64,000 bases of DNA, from the NCBI RefSeq assembly GCF_021245725.1, contig NZ_JAJGSX010000003.1, positions 744,001 through 808,000 of the forward strand, given 5' to 3'. The DNA is from Pseudonocardia sp. TRM90224 (lineage in GTDB: Bacteria; Actinomycetota; Actinomycetes; Mycobacteriales; Pseudonocardiaceae). The position numbers were made by a program, and so were the translations under genes. Positions 16,898-24,466 of the stretch are shown one piece after another (position 1 is the first letter of the stretch; every line of letters begins with the position of its first letter). The notes under the pieces were generated by a model, which saw only the letters and a list, made by a program, of their open reading frames with translations, did no database searches and was not told the origin of the DNA.

Positions 16898-18816
16898 CCT
16901 CCGGCCCGGCGTTGCCAGTGCAGCCAGCGCCGGGTCGGGATCTGACCGCCCCGTTCGTCGTGCGCGGGCGCCGCGCGCAGAGCCGGCTGGTGTTCGGGCC
17001 GCACGAGACCAACCTGGCGCGCCGGCGCGACATCTCCGACCGGCACGTCGCCTACTACGCGCGGCGGGCCGAGGGCGGGGCGGGCGTGATCGTCACCGAG
17101 GTCGCGTCGGTGCACCCGTCCGATCGGCCGTACGAGCGCGCGCCGCTCGGGACCGATGCCGCTGCCGGCTGGGCCGACGTCGCACGTGCCTGCCAACCGC
17201 ACGGGACGTTGGTGCTCGCCGGTCTCGGCCACGCCGGCTCCCAAGGCAGCACCGCGTACAACCGCGACGCGCTCTGGGGTCCGTCGCGCATCGCCGACCC
17301 CGCCACCCGTGAGGTGCCGATGGTGATGGAGCAGCCGGAGGTCGACGCGCTGGTCGCGGGCTTCGGGCAAGCCGCCGAGCTGGCCGTGCGCGCCGGTCTG
17401 GACGGTGTGGAGATCAACGCGGGGCAGCACTCGCTGCTGCGGCAGTTCCTCTCGGGGCTCACCAACCAGCGCACCGACGGCTACGGGCGCGACCGGTCGC
17501 TGCTGCTGCGCGAGGTGCTCGCGACGGTGCGTGCCGCGATCGGTGACGCCGTGCTCTGCCTGCGGCTGTGCGGCGACGAGCTGGCGCCGTGGGCGGGCAT
17601 CACACCGGACGCCGCCCGCGCGGTCGCGCTGGAGGTCGCGCACCTGCTCGACCTGCTCGTCGTCGTGCGCGGCTCGGCGATGTCGGTCGCCGCCACCCGA
17701 CCCGACCGGCACACCGCGCAGGGCTTCAACCGCGACCTCTGCGCGGGCTTCCGTTGCGGCGTGCCGCTGGTGCTGCAGGGCAGCGTCGTCGACCCCGGGT
17801 ACGCCCAGCGTGCGCTCGACGACGGCGTGGCCGACCTGGTCGAGATGACCCGCGCGCAGATCGCCGACCCCGACCTCGGTCGGCACGTCCGCGCCGGCCG
17901 GCCGGAGCGGGTGCGCCCGTGCGTGCTCTCCAACAGCCGCTTCGACGTGCGAGACCCGCGCAACCCGATCGTCTCCGACGACGCGGAGCCGCGTTCCGGG
18001 CACGAGACGGACGATCCGCCCGTCGAGGGCCGCGACCCCGTCGCGCACGAGGTGCTCGTGGTCGGCGGCGGGCCGGCGGGGATGGAGGCGGCCAGGGTGC
18101 TCGCGATGCGCGGGCACCGGGTGCGGCTGGCCGAGCGGAGCGGCGTGCTGGGCGGTGCGCTCGTCGCGGCATCGCGCGTGCGCGGCCGGGAGCGGCTCGG
18201 CCTGCTCGTCGCCTGGTGGAAGCGCGAGCTGGCGCGGCTGGGCGTCACGGTCTCGACCCGCACGGACGTCGGGCCGGCCGATCTGGACGCTGCGCAGCAC
18301 GTCCTGCTGGCCACCGGCGCCGCATCCGGGGAAGGGACCACGGCGGTGCGGTTCGCGGCGGATCCGGTGCTGCCCGACGGGCCGGTGCTCGTCGTCGACG
18401 CCGTCGGTGACGGGCTCGCCGCCGACATCGCACTGCAGGTCGCGGCCGCGGGGCGACCGGTCGGGCTGGTGACCCCGGATCCCGTGGTCGCGGCCGGGCT
18501 GGGCGTTGGGGCAGCACCGCTCAACACGCTGCTGGACCGGGCGGGCGTGGCGCGGCACGTGCTCGCCGAGGTGCGTGAGGTGGCCGCGAGCCGGGCGGTG
18601 CTGGGCCACGTCTGGACGGGGGAGCGGCACGAGGTCGGCTGCGACCTGCTGATCGACTGCGGCTTCCGGCTCCCCGACCGCACGCTGCCGGCCGCACGAC
18701 CCGACCTCGTGCGGATCGGCGACTGCCTCGCACCGCGGACCGTCCACGAGGCCGTGCTGGACGCCCGCAGGGCGGCACTCGCGATCGGCGCAGCGCCGTA
18801 CGGATCAAGGCAGTGA
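16894..18816 (+). CDS. Mycofactocin-associated FadH/OYE-type oxidoreductase 1
   Basis: 640 residues: an N-terminal FMN TIM barrel of the old yellow enzyme type (residues 1-340) fused to an FAD/NAD(P)H domain with VLVVGGGPAGMEAARVLAMRGH near residue 390. This is the layout of 2,4-dienoyl-CoA reductase FadH. The matching family is known beside mycofactocin genes but has no proven function. Between the two domains, where FadH has four cysteines for a [4Fe-4S] cluster, this protein reads RPCVLSNSRFDV and keeps only one. Electron transfer through that cluster is therefore unlikely. TTG 16894 overlaps the mftC stop. It occupies the position of mftD in mycobacteria. Confidence 0.85.
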   Translation: MTSGPALPVQPAPGRDLTAPFVVRGRRAQSRLVFGPHETNLARRRDISDRHVAYYARRAEGGAGVIVTEVASVHPSDRPYERAPLGTDAAAGWADVARACQPHGTLVLAGLGHAGSQGSTAYNRDALWGPSRIADPATREVPMVMEQPEVDALVAGFGQAAELAVRAGLDGVEINAGQHSLLRQFLSGLTNQRTDGYGRDRSLLLREVLATVRAAIGDAVLCLRLCGDELAPWAGITPDAARAVALEVAHLLDLLVVVRGSAMSVAATRPDRHTAQGFNRDLCAGFRCGVPLVLQGSVVDPGYAQRALDDGVADLVEMTRAQIADPDLGRHVRAGRPERVRPCVLSNSRFDVRDPRNPIVSDDAEPRSGHETDDPPVEGRDPVAHEVLVVGGGPAGMEAARVLAMRGHRVRLAERSGVLGGALVAASRVRGRERLGLLVAWWKRELARLGVTVSTRTDVGPADLDAAQHVLLATGAASGEGTTAVRFAADPVLPDGPVLVVDAVGDGLAADIALQVAAAGRPVGLVTPDPVVAAGLGVGAAPLNTLLDRAGVARHVLAEVREVAASRAVLGHVWTGERHEVGCDLLIDCGFRLPDRTLPAARPDLVRIGDCLAPRTVHEAVLDARRAALAIGAAPYGSRQ

Positions 18817-20732
18817 TCCACTCGCCGCTGCGGCTCGGCCCGGTGCGCCTGCGCAACCGGATCGTCTTCGCCGCTCACCTCACCAACTTCGCCGTCGAAG
18901 GGCTGCCGACCGAGCGGCACATCGCCTACTACGCGGAACGGGCCGCGGGCGGGGCCGGGTTGGTGATCACCGAGGAGCACTCGGTGCACCCGGCGGACCG
19001 CCCGTACGAGAAGGTGATCCGCGGCAGCGACCCGGCCGTCCTGCCCGCGTACCGGCGGCTCACCGCAGCGGTGCACGAGCGCGGCGCCGCGGTGTTCGCG
19101 CAGCTCAACCACAACGGTGGGCAGTCGTCCGGGATGTACTCGCGGCAGCCGGTGGCCGCGCCGTCGCCGGTCGCCGACCCGATGTTCCGCGAGGTGCCCT
19201 ACGAGCTTTCGCCAGCCGGCATCGCGGAGCTCGTCGCGACCTACGCGGAGGTGGCCGCACGCTGCGTCGAGGGCGGGTTCGACGGCGTCGAGATCCAGTG
19301 CTCCCAGGCGTCGCTGCTGCGCCAGTTCCTCTCGCCGCTCACCAACCTCCGCACGGACGGGTACGGCGGGCCGCTCACCCACCGCGTCCGGATCGTCGCG
19401 GAGGTGGCGGCTGCCGTCCGGGCCGCGGTGGGGCCCGACCGCGCCGTCGGAGTGCGGCTCTGCGGCGACGAGGGCCTGCCCGGCGGTGTCGCGCTCGCCG
19501 AGGCCGTCGAGACGGCCAGGCTGCTGGACCGCGCGGGGAACATCGATTACGTCAACACGACGATCGGGGTCGCGACGGCGACGTTGCGGATGGTCGAGCC
19601 GCCCATGTCGGTGCCCGCCGGCTACGCCTTGCCGGTCGCGTCGGCGATCCGGCAGGCCGTGCGGATCCCGGTGGTCGGGGTCGGGCGGTTCACCGATCTG
19701 GACGCCGCCGGGCGGGCGATCGCCGACGGGCACTGCGACCTGGTCGGGATCGTGCGCGGGCAGATCGCCGAGCCCGCGCTCGCCGGCGGGAAGCCGACGC
19801 GGCGCTGCGTGGCGTGCAACCAGGAATGCGCCGGACGGGTCGGGCTCAACCGGAGCCTCGGCTGCGTCGTCAACCCGCTGGCCGGGCGGGAAGGCATCGT
19901 GCTGGCTGCGCCGGTGACGTCGCGGAACGTGCTCGTGATCGGCGGCGGACCCGCGGGACTGCAGGCCGCGGCGGCCGCGGCGGAGCGCGGCCACCGCGTC
20001 GTGCTGATCGAGAAGGAGCGGTGGACGGGTGGCCAGCTCGCGCTGGCGGCCACCGCGCCGGGCCGCGCCGAGCTGGCGGAAATCACCCGGATGTTGCAGG
20101 AGGCCTGCGATCGGAGTGGAGTGGAGGTCCGCACGGGTGTTGTTGCCTCAAGTTACTTCATTCGGCGGGAACGGCCCGATGTCGTCATGCTCGCCACCGG
20201 CTCCCGGCCGTCGCGTCCGGGATGGGCAGGCACTCATCCGGGGGTGGTCGACGTGCGCGATGTGCTGGACGGGACGGCGAAGCCGGCAGGCTCGGTGCTG
20301 GTGTACGACGAGCTGGGCTTCCACCAGGGATCGTCCGTCGCGGAGCTGCTCGCCGCGCGCGGCTGCGCCGTGGAGCTCATGACGCCGGCGATGGTCGTCG
20401 CGCAGGATCTGGGGCTGACGCTCGACGTGGAGCTGTTCCACCGGCGGGCGTTCGCCGCGGGCATCCGGTTCAGGACCGATCGGGTGATCGTCGGTAGTAG
20501 CGGCGGCCCGGCAGGAATCATGCTGGACGTGCTGCACCACACCGTCGGTTCGACTGCCCGCGTCCGGCACGACTGGGTCGTGTGCGCGGTGCCGCCCGAG
20601 CCGGCCGACGAGCTGTGGCACGAGCTGCGCGACAGCGGGGTGCCCGTGCGGCGGGTGGGCGACTGCGTGGCGCCCCGACGTGCCGACGCCGCGATCCGCG
20701 AGGGCTTCGCGGCGGGGACGGCGGTCCGATGA
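18813..20732 (+). CDS. Mycofactocin-associated FadH/OYE-type oxidoreductase 2
   Basis: 639 residues with the same two-part layout as the preceding gene product: FMN barrel, then NVLVIGGGPAGLQAAAAAAERGH for FAD/NAD(P)H. Here the cluster motif is intact: CVACNQECAGRVGLNRSLGC gives four cysteines for [4Fe-4S]. By my by-eye alignment the FadH active-site tyrosine position is Ser in both copies (QASLLRQFL here, QHSLLRQFL in the other), so enoyl reduction of the FadH type is not assured. GTG 18813 overlaps the previous stop. The pair probably arose by duplication and may act as a complex or in turn on mycofactocin or its redox partner. Confidence 0.86.
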   Translation: MIHSPLRLGPVRLRNRIVFAAHLTNFAVEGLPTERHIAYYAERAAGGAGLVITEEHSVHPADRPYEKVIRGSDPAVLPAYRRLTAAVHERGAAVFAQLNHNGGQSSGMYSRQPVAAPSPVADPMFREVPYELSPAGIAELVATYAEVAARCVEGGFDGVEIQCSQASLLRQFLSPLTNLRTDGYGGPLTHRVRIVAEVAAAVRAAVGPDRAVGVRLCGDEGLPGGVALAEAVETARLLDRAGNIDYVNTTIGVATATLRMVEPPMSVPAGYALPVASAIRQAVRIPVVGVGRFTDLDAAGRAIADGHCDLVGIVRGQIAEPALAGGKPTRRCVACNQECAGRVGLNRSLGCVVNPLAGREGIVLAAPVTSRNVLVIGGGPAGLQAAAAAAERGHRVVLIEKERWTGGQLALAATAPGRAELAEITRMLQEACDRSGVEVRTGVVASSYFIRRERPDVVMLATGSRPSRPGWAGTHPGVVDVRDVLDGTAKPAGSVLVYDELGFHQGSSVAELLAARGCAVELMTPAMVVAQDLGLTLDVELFHRRAFAAGIRFRTDRVIVGSSGGPAGIMLDVLHHTVGSTARVRHDWVVCAVPPEPADELWHELRDSGVPVRRVGDCVAPRRADAAIREGFAAGTAVR

Positions 20733-21436
20733 TGCGCGCTGTCCGCCTCGGCGAGTCCACGTGGACGGAGCTGGACGGCCCGGCGCCGCGCACCGTCGTC
20801 ATCCCGGTCGGATCGCTCGAGCAGCACGGCCCGCACCTCCCGCTCGACACCGACGCCCGGATCGCCGCGGCCGTCGCCCGCGCGGCCGTCGGGGATGACC
20901 CTGCGATGCTGCTCGCGCCGCCCGTCGCCTACGGGGCGTCCGGGGAGCACGAGGGCTTCCCCGGAACCCTGTCGATCGGCCACGAGGCGCTGCGGAGCCT
21001 GATGGTCGAGCTGGGACGCTCGGCGAGCGCGTGGGCGTCGCGGATCCTGTTCGTCAACGGGCACGGCGGCAACCTCCCGACGGTGCCCGAGGCGGTCGCG
21101 CAGCTGCGGTACGAGGGCCGCGACGCCGCGTGGTTCGGCTGCGCCGTGCCCGACGGCGACGCGCACGCCGGCCGCACGGAGACGTCGATGATGCTCGCGC
21201 TGGACGCCGGGCTGGTCCGGATGTCGGCGCTGGAAGTGGGCAACACGACCCCGCTGCGCGAGCTGCTGCCGACGCTGATGGGCGGCGGGGTGGCGGCAGC
21301 CAGCCCCAACGGCGTGCTCGGCGACCCCCGCGGCGCGACGGCGGAGGACGGCGAGCGGCTCCTGGCCGCGCTGGCCGGGACGCTCAAGAAACGCATCGCC
21401 CGCTGGACCTCGGACGACGAGGGCCGGCTCGTCTAG
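20729..21436 (+). CDS. mftE: Mycofactocin precursor peptide peptidase MftE
   Basis: 235 residues of the creatininase family. Metal ligands are seen in PVGSLEQHGPHLPLDTDA (Glu and His), NGHGGN and DAHAGRTETSMML. MftE cuts MftC-modified MftA to release the Val-Tyr-derived core (AHDP). ATG 20729 overlaps the stop of the preceding oxidoreductase gene (ATGA). It is the last gene of the mftA-mftE operon. A family B inverted repeat 22 bases after its stop probably ends transcription. Confidence 0.95.
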   Translation: MMRAVRLGESTWTELDGPAPRTVVIPVGSLEQHGPHLPLDTDARIAAAVARAAVGDDPAMLLAPPVAYGASGEHEGFPGTLSIGHEALRSLMVELGRSASAWASRILFVNGHGGNLPTVPEAVAQLRYEGRDAAWFGCAVPDGDAHAGRTETSMMLALDAGLVRMSALEVGNTTPLRELLPTLMGGGVAAASPNGVLGDPRGATAEDGERLLAALAGTLKKRIARWTSDDEGRLV

Positions 21437-21458
21437 CCGACCGCCGGTGGTCCGGGGG

Positions 21459-21515
21459 AGGGCAGGAAAGCCACTTTCCTGCCCTGTGGGGGCCTGAAAG
21501 TGGCTTTCCTGCCCT
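21459..21515. repeat. Family B inverted repeat, copy 2 (likely bidirectional terminator)
   Basis: Same plan as copy 1: AGGGCAGGAAAGCCACTTTC, then a short CCTGTGGGGG link, then GAAAGTGGCTTTCCTGCCCT. It lies between the convergent ends of mftE (21436) and the small membrane protein gene (21521). Together with copy 3 it brackets the transporter/GntR cassette. Confidence 0.8.
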
Positions 21516-21520
21516 CCTGC

Positions 21521-21658
21521 TCAGCCCCTTCGCCCCCGGCGTGCCTGCTCGATCCTCCGCTGCGCGCCGGCGAGCGCGCGGCCCGTCGTGAGCAGGACGA
21601 TCGCGGCCGCCACCGCGACGCCCGCCAGCGCTCCGAGGACGATCCAGAGCGTCTCCAC
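21521..21658 (-). CDS. Small single-helix membrane protein beside the MHS transporter
   Basis: 45 residues: one hydrophobic helix (LWIVLGALAGVAVAAAIVLL) and a strongly basic tail (QRRIEQARRGRRG), predicted to sit in the membrane with the C-terminus in the cytoplasm. GTG 21658 is 8 bases downstream of the transporter gene's stop, so the two are cotranscribed. Small accessory subunits with one helix are known for several transporter families, and this may be one. No ribosome-binding site is clear; translation may be coupled. Previously reported homologues cannot be checked here. Confidence 0.5.
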   Translation of the reverse strand: METLWIVLGALAGVAVAAAIVLLTTGRALAGAQRRIEQARRGRRG

Positions 21659-21666
21659 GACGGCGC

Positions 21667-22974
21667 TCAGGTCGTCCTGGTGAGGTACGCCGCGTCCGCC
21701 GCGGCGAGGTCGACCCGGGACGTCTCCTTGGCGATCACGACGCAGACGACCGCCAGCGCCAGCATCGCCGCGACGTACACCGAGATCAGCAGGGCCGAGC
21801 CGGTCGCGCCGAGCAGGGCCGTTGCGATGATCGGTGCGAGCGCTCCGCCGAAGATGCCGGCGAGCTGGTAGCCCATGGACGCGCCGCTGTAGCGGACCTT
21901 CGTCGGGAACATCTCCGCGATGAACGACGCCTGCGGGCCGTACATCAGCGCGTGGAACACCAGCGCGACCACGGTCGCGAGCACCATCATCCCGAACTCC
22001 CGCGTGTCGAGCAGCAGGAAGAACATGAATGTCCAGACGGCCGCACCGACCGCGCCGATGATGTAGACGGGACGCCGCCCGTAGCGGTCCGAGAGCGCAC
22101 CGGCCACCGGGATGAGCACGATCTGCACGGCCGCGGCGATCAGCACGGCGCCGAGCGCGAGCGAGCTCGGCAGGCCCAGCTGCTTCGTGACGTAGGTCGT
22201 GATGAACAGGATGAACACGTAGAACGCCACGTCGACGCCGATGCGGGCGCCCAGCGCCAGCAGCAGCTCGCGCCAGTAGTAGCGCACCACGTCGACGATC
22301 GGAGTGCGCACCGTCTCGGCCTGCTGCTCGACCTCGGCGAACAGCGGGCTCTCCGCGATCGAGAGCCTGATCCACAGCCCCACCAGCACGAGAACGCCGC
22401 TGAGCAGGAACGGGACCCGCCATCCCCAGCTGAGGAACGCCGCGTCGTCGGTGACGGCCTGCATCAGCCAGAGCACGCCGTTGGCGAGCAGCAGGCCGAT
22501 CGGCACGCCGATCTGCGGCCAGCTGGCGTTGAGGCCGCGCTTGCGGTCGTCGCCGGTCTCCAGCGTCATGAGCACGGCGCCGCCCCACTCGCCGCCGAGG
22601 CCGATGCCTTGGAGGAAGCGCAGCGCCACCAGCAGCAGGGGCGCCCAGATCCCGATCGACCCGTACGTCGGGACGAGCCCGATCGCGAACGTCGTGATCC
22701 CCATCAGGAGCAACGTCGTGACCAGGACGTTCTTGCGGCCGATCCGGTCGCCGTAGTGGCCGAAGACGATCCCGCCGAGCGGCCGGGCGACGAACCCGAC
22801 CGCGGCCGTCATGAACGCGAGGAGCGTCCCGACGAGCGGGTCGAACTCGGGGAAGAACAGCGTGTTGAACGCGACCGCCGCGGCGGTGCCGAAGACGAAG
22901 AAGTCGTACCACTCCAGCGAGGTCCCGACGAGGCTCGCGATGACGACACGACGTACGGGCGTGGCTGCAGGCAT
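21667..22974 (-). CDS. MHS-family MFS transporter (metabolite:H+ symporter)
   Basis: 435 residues with 12 predicted membrane helices. SLEWYDFFVFG at the N-terminus and GHYGDRIGRKNVLV in loop 2-3 are signatures of the metabolite:H+ symporter branch (ShiA, ProP, KgtP). LSDRYGRRPVYI repeats the loop motif in the second half. The family imports organic acids or osmolytes with protons; the substrate here is unknown. ATG 22974 has GAGGAG about 6 bases upstream. It is divergent from the GntR regulator gene, which probably controls it through the palindrome at 23023-23037. Confidence 0.9.
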   Translation of the reverse strand: MPAATPVRRVVIASLVGTSLEWYDFFVFGTAAAVAFNTLFFPEFDPLVGTLLAFMTAAVGFVARPLGGIVFGHYGDRIGRKNVLVTTLLLMGITTFAIGLVPTYGSIGIWAPLLLVALRFLQGIGLGGEWGGAVLMTLETGDDRKRGLNASWPQIGVPIGLLLANGVLWLMQAVTDDAAFLSWGWRVPFLLSGVLVLVGLWIRLSIAESPLFAEVEQQAETVRTPIVDVVRYYWRELLLALGARIGVDVAFYVFILFITTYVTKQLGLPSSLALGAVLIAAAVQIVLIPVAGALSDRYGRRPVYIIGAVGAAVWTFMFFLLLDTREFGMMVLATVVALVFHALMYGPQASFIAEMFPTKVRYSGASMGYQLAGIFGGALAPIIATALLGATGSALLISVYVAAMLALAVVCVVIAKETSRVDLAAADAAYLTRTT

Positions 22975-23022
22975 GGGTCGCTCCTCAGCGTCCGTTCCCG
23001 GAAGGGGTTCCCGAACGGTACG

Positions 23023-23037
23023 GATTGTTGAGCAATC
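23023..23037. promoter_or_regulatory. Putative GntR operator between the MHS transporter and regulator genes
   Basis: GATTGTTGAGCAATC is a perfect inverted repeat with 5-bp arms (GATTG/CAATC) and 5-bp spacer, in the 121-bp gap between divergent genes. FadR-type GntR regulators usually bind short palindromes of this size. It is AT-rich against its surroundings, which supports a control role. Confidence 0.5.
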
Positions 23038-23095
23038 TCACAAGAGAGCAGTTGAGTGAGCGAACTCGGCAACGTGGGGACGGTACGCTCTCCAC

Positions 23096-23794
23096 GTGGT
23101 CTCGGCCGAACCTGACGAAGACGCGCTCTCCGACCTCCCGGCTCTGCCCAAGCGGGCGAGCACGGCGGAGTACGCCGCGGAGACCCTGCGGCGCCAGATC
23201 GCCGACGGCAAGCTGCGGCCCGGCACGCAGCTGCGCGAGGGGGCCATCGCCACGGCCTTCTCGATCTCGCGCAATACCGTGCGGGAGGCGTTCCGGTTGC
23301 TAGCGCACAAGCGGCTCGTCGAGCACGCGCTGCACCGCGGCGTCTACGTGCGCGAGGTCAGCGCCGCGGAGGTGCGCGAGCTGTACGCGACACGGCGACT
23401 CGTCCAGCCGCTCGGCATCGACGCCGCGCTGCGCGACCCGGATTGCGTCGCGGCGCTGGGTGAGCGGGTCGAGGCGGGTGCGACCGCCGCTGCCGAGGAC
23501 GACTGGGACGCCGCCGGCACCGCCAACATCGACTTCCACCGCGTGATGATGGCCGGCTGCGGCAGCGACCACGTCACGGCGATGTTCGAGCAGGTGCTGG
23601 CCGAGCTGCGGCTCGCGTTCCTGCTCACCACCGACCACAAGGGTCTGCACGCCCCGTTCGTCGGGGCGAACCACCAGCTCCTGGCGCTGCTGGCGGCCGG
23701 CGACCGCGACGGGGCGCAGGCGGGGCTGCAGCGCTACCTCCTCGACGCCGAACGCATCGTGCTCTCCCTCCTCCACCCGGACCCCACCGCCTGA
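23096..23794 (+). CDS. GntR-family transcriptional regulator (FadR/FCD type)
   Basis: 232 residues. Residues about 25-90 hold the winged helix-turn-helix (AAETLRRQIADGKLRPG, FSISRNTVREAFRLLA), followed by an all-helical FCD domain with metal/ligand-binding residues (NIDFHRVMMAGCG and NHQLLALLAAGD). FCD regulators bind organic acids. It is divergent from the MHS transporter gene, which suggests that the imported acid is the inducer. GTG 23096 is used. A family B repeat follows the stop. Confidence 0.9.
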   Translation: MVSAEPDEDALSDLPALPKRASTAEYAAETLRRQIADGKLRPGTQLREGAIATAFSISRNTVREAFRLLAHKRLVEHALHRGVYVREVSAAEVRELYATRRLVQPLGIDAALRDPDCVAALGERVEAGATAAAEDDWDAAGTANIDFHRVMMAGCGSDHVTAMFEQVLAELRLAFLLTTDHKGLHAPFVGANHQLLALLAAGDRDGAQAGLQRYLLDAERIVLSLLHPDPTA

Positions 23795-23825
23795 CCGCGA
23801 GTCGGGCCCTGCGGGTGAGCACACA

Positions 23826-23882
23826 AGGGCAGCAAAGCCACTTTCCTGCCCTCACAGGGCAGGAAAGTGGCTTTCCTACCCT
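23826..23882. repeat. Family B inverted repeat, copy 3
   Basis: AGGGCAGCAAAGCCACTTTC, then CTGCCCTCACAGGGCAGG, then AAAGTGGCTTTCCTACCCT. The outer arms still pair well despite two changes against copy 1. This copy lies 32 bases after the GntR gene and 60 bases before the lipoprotein gene, both on the plus strand, so it may terminate the regulator transcript. Confidence 0.78.
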
Positions 23883-23942
23883 CCCGGACCGGCGGGCGAG
23901 GCCCGGGAGGTCTCCCGGCCCGCCTTCCTACCGTCCGCGGGC

Positions 23943-24440
23943 ATGAGCCGAACGAGATGCCTAGGGGTTGCCGTCCTGCTGGTGGTCGGAGCGGCTGCGT
24001 GCGGGGCGCAGCCGACGCAGCCGGGTCCACCGCCACCGCCTGTCGTCCTGACGACGACGGCCCCGACGACAACCCCGACCCCGTCCCCGACCCCGGTCGC
24101 GCTGCCACCGGCTGCGGACGGCGAGAACGTGAAGTCGTGCGTGGACGGCACGTGTGAGGTGCGCGTGGTCGTCGGCGTTGTCGTCCCGCTCCCCGGCCCG
24201 TCGCTCAAGAAGGCGACCGTCTCCGCGGTGAGCGCCGCCGAGGTCGAGCTCAGCGGCACCTTCTCCGGCGGGCATGTCGGCACTTCGGGCACGTTGAGCA
24301 TCGTCGGTCCGTCGGCCACGGGGCCTGGCACCTTCTCGGTCACGATGCCGCCCGGCGGCAACGCCACGCTCAACCGCGTCGTGGTCGACGTCGTCGCCGC
24401 CGACGCGACCGCGGCCGTGCTGCGCGTCCGCCCCGAGTAG
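23943..24440 (+). CDS. Secreted lipoprotein, unknown function
   Basis: 165 residues. A basic start (MSRTRCLG), a hydrophobic segment and the lipobox VGAAAC near residue 20 mark export and lipid attachment. A Pro/Thr-rich linker (TTTAPTTTPTPSPTP) follows, then a small beta-rich domain of about 110 residues with one Cys pair (SCVDGTCEV). No family is recognised. It is convergent with the phosphodiesterase gene, 26 bases from its end. No clear ribosome-binding site precedes ATG 23943. Confidence 0.75.
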   Translation: MSRTRCLGVAVLLVVGAAACGAQPTQPGPPPPPVVLTTTAPTTTPTPSPTPVALPPAADGENVKSCVDGTCEVRVVVGVVVPLPGPSLKKATVSAVSAAEVELSGTFSGGHVGTSGTLSIVGPSATGPGTFSVTMPPGGNATLNRVVVDVVAADATAAVLRVRPE

Positions 24441-24466
24441 CGCGCAGAGCCGCCCCGACTCGCCGC

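Noticed and set aside
16597..18747. Very long antisense frames opposite mftC and OYE1
   Set aside because: Composition rich in His/Arg/Gln/Gly without domains; the opposite strand carries clear enzyme motifs throughout.
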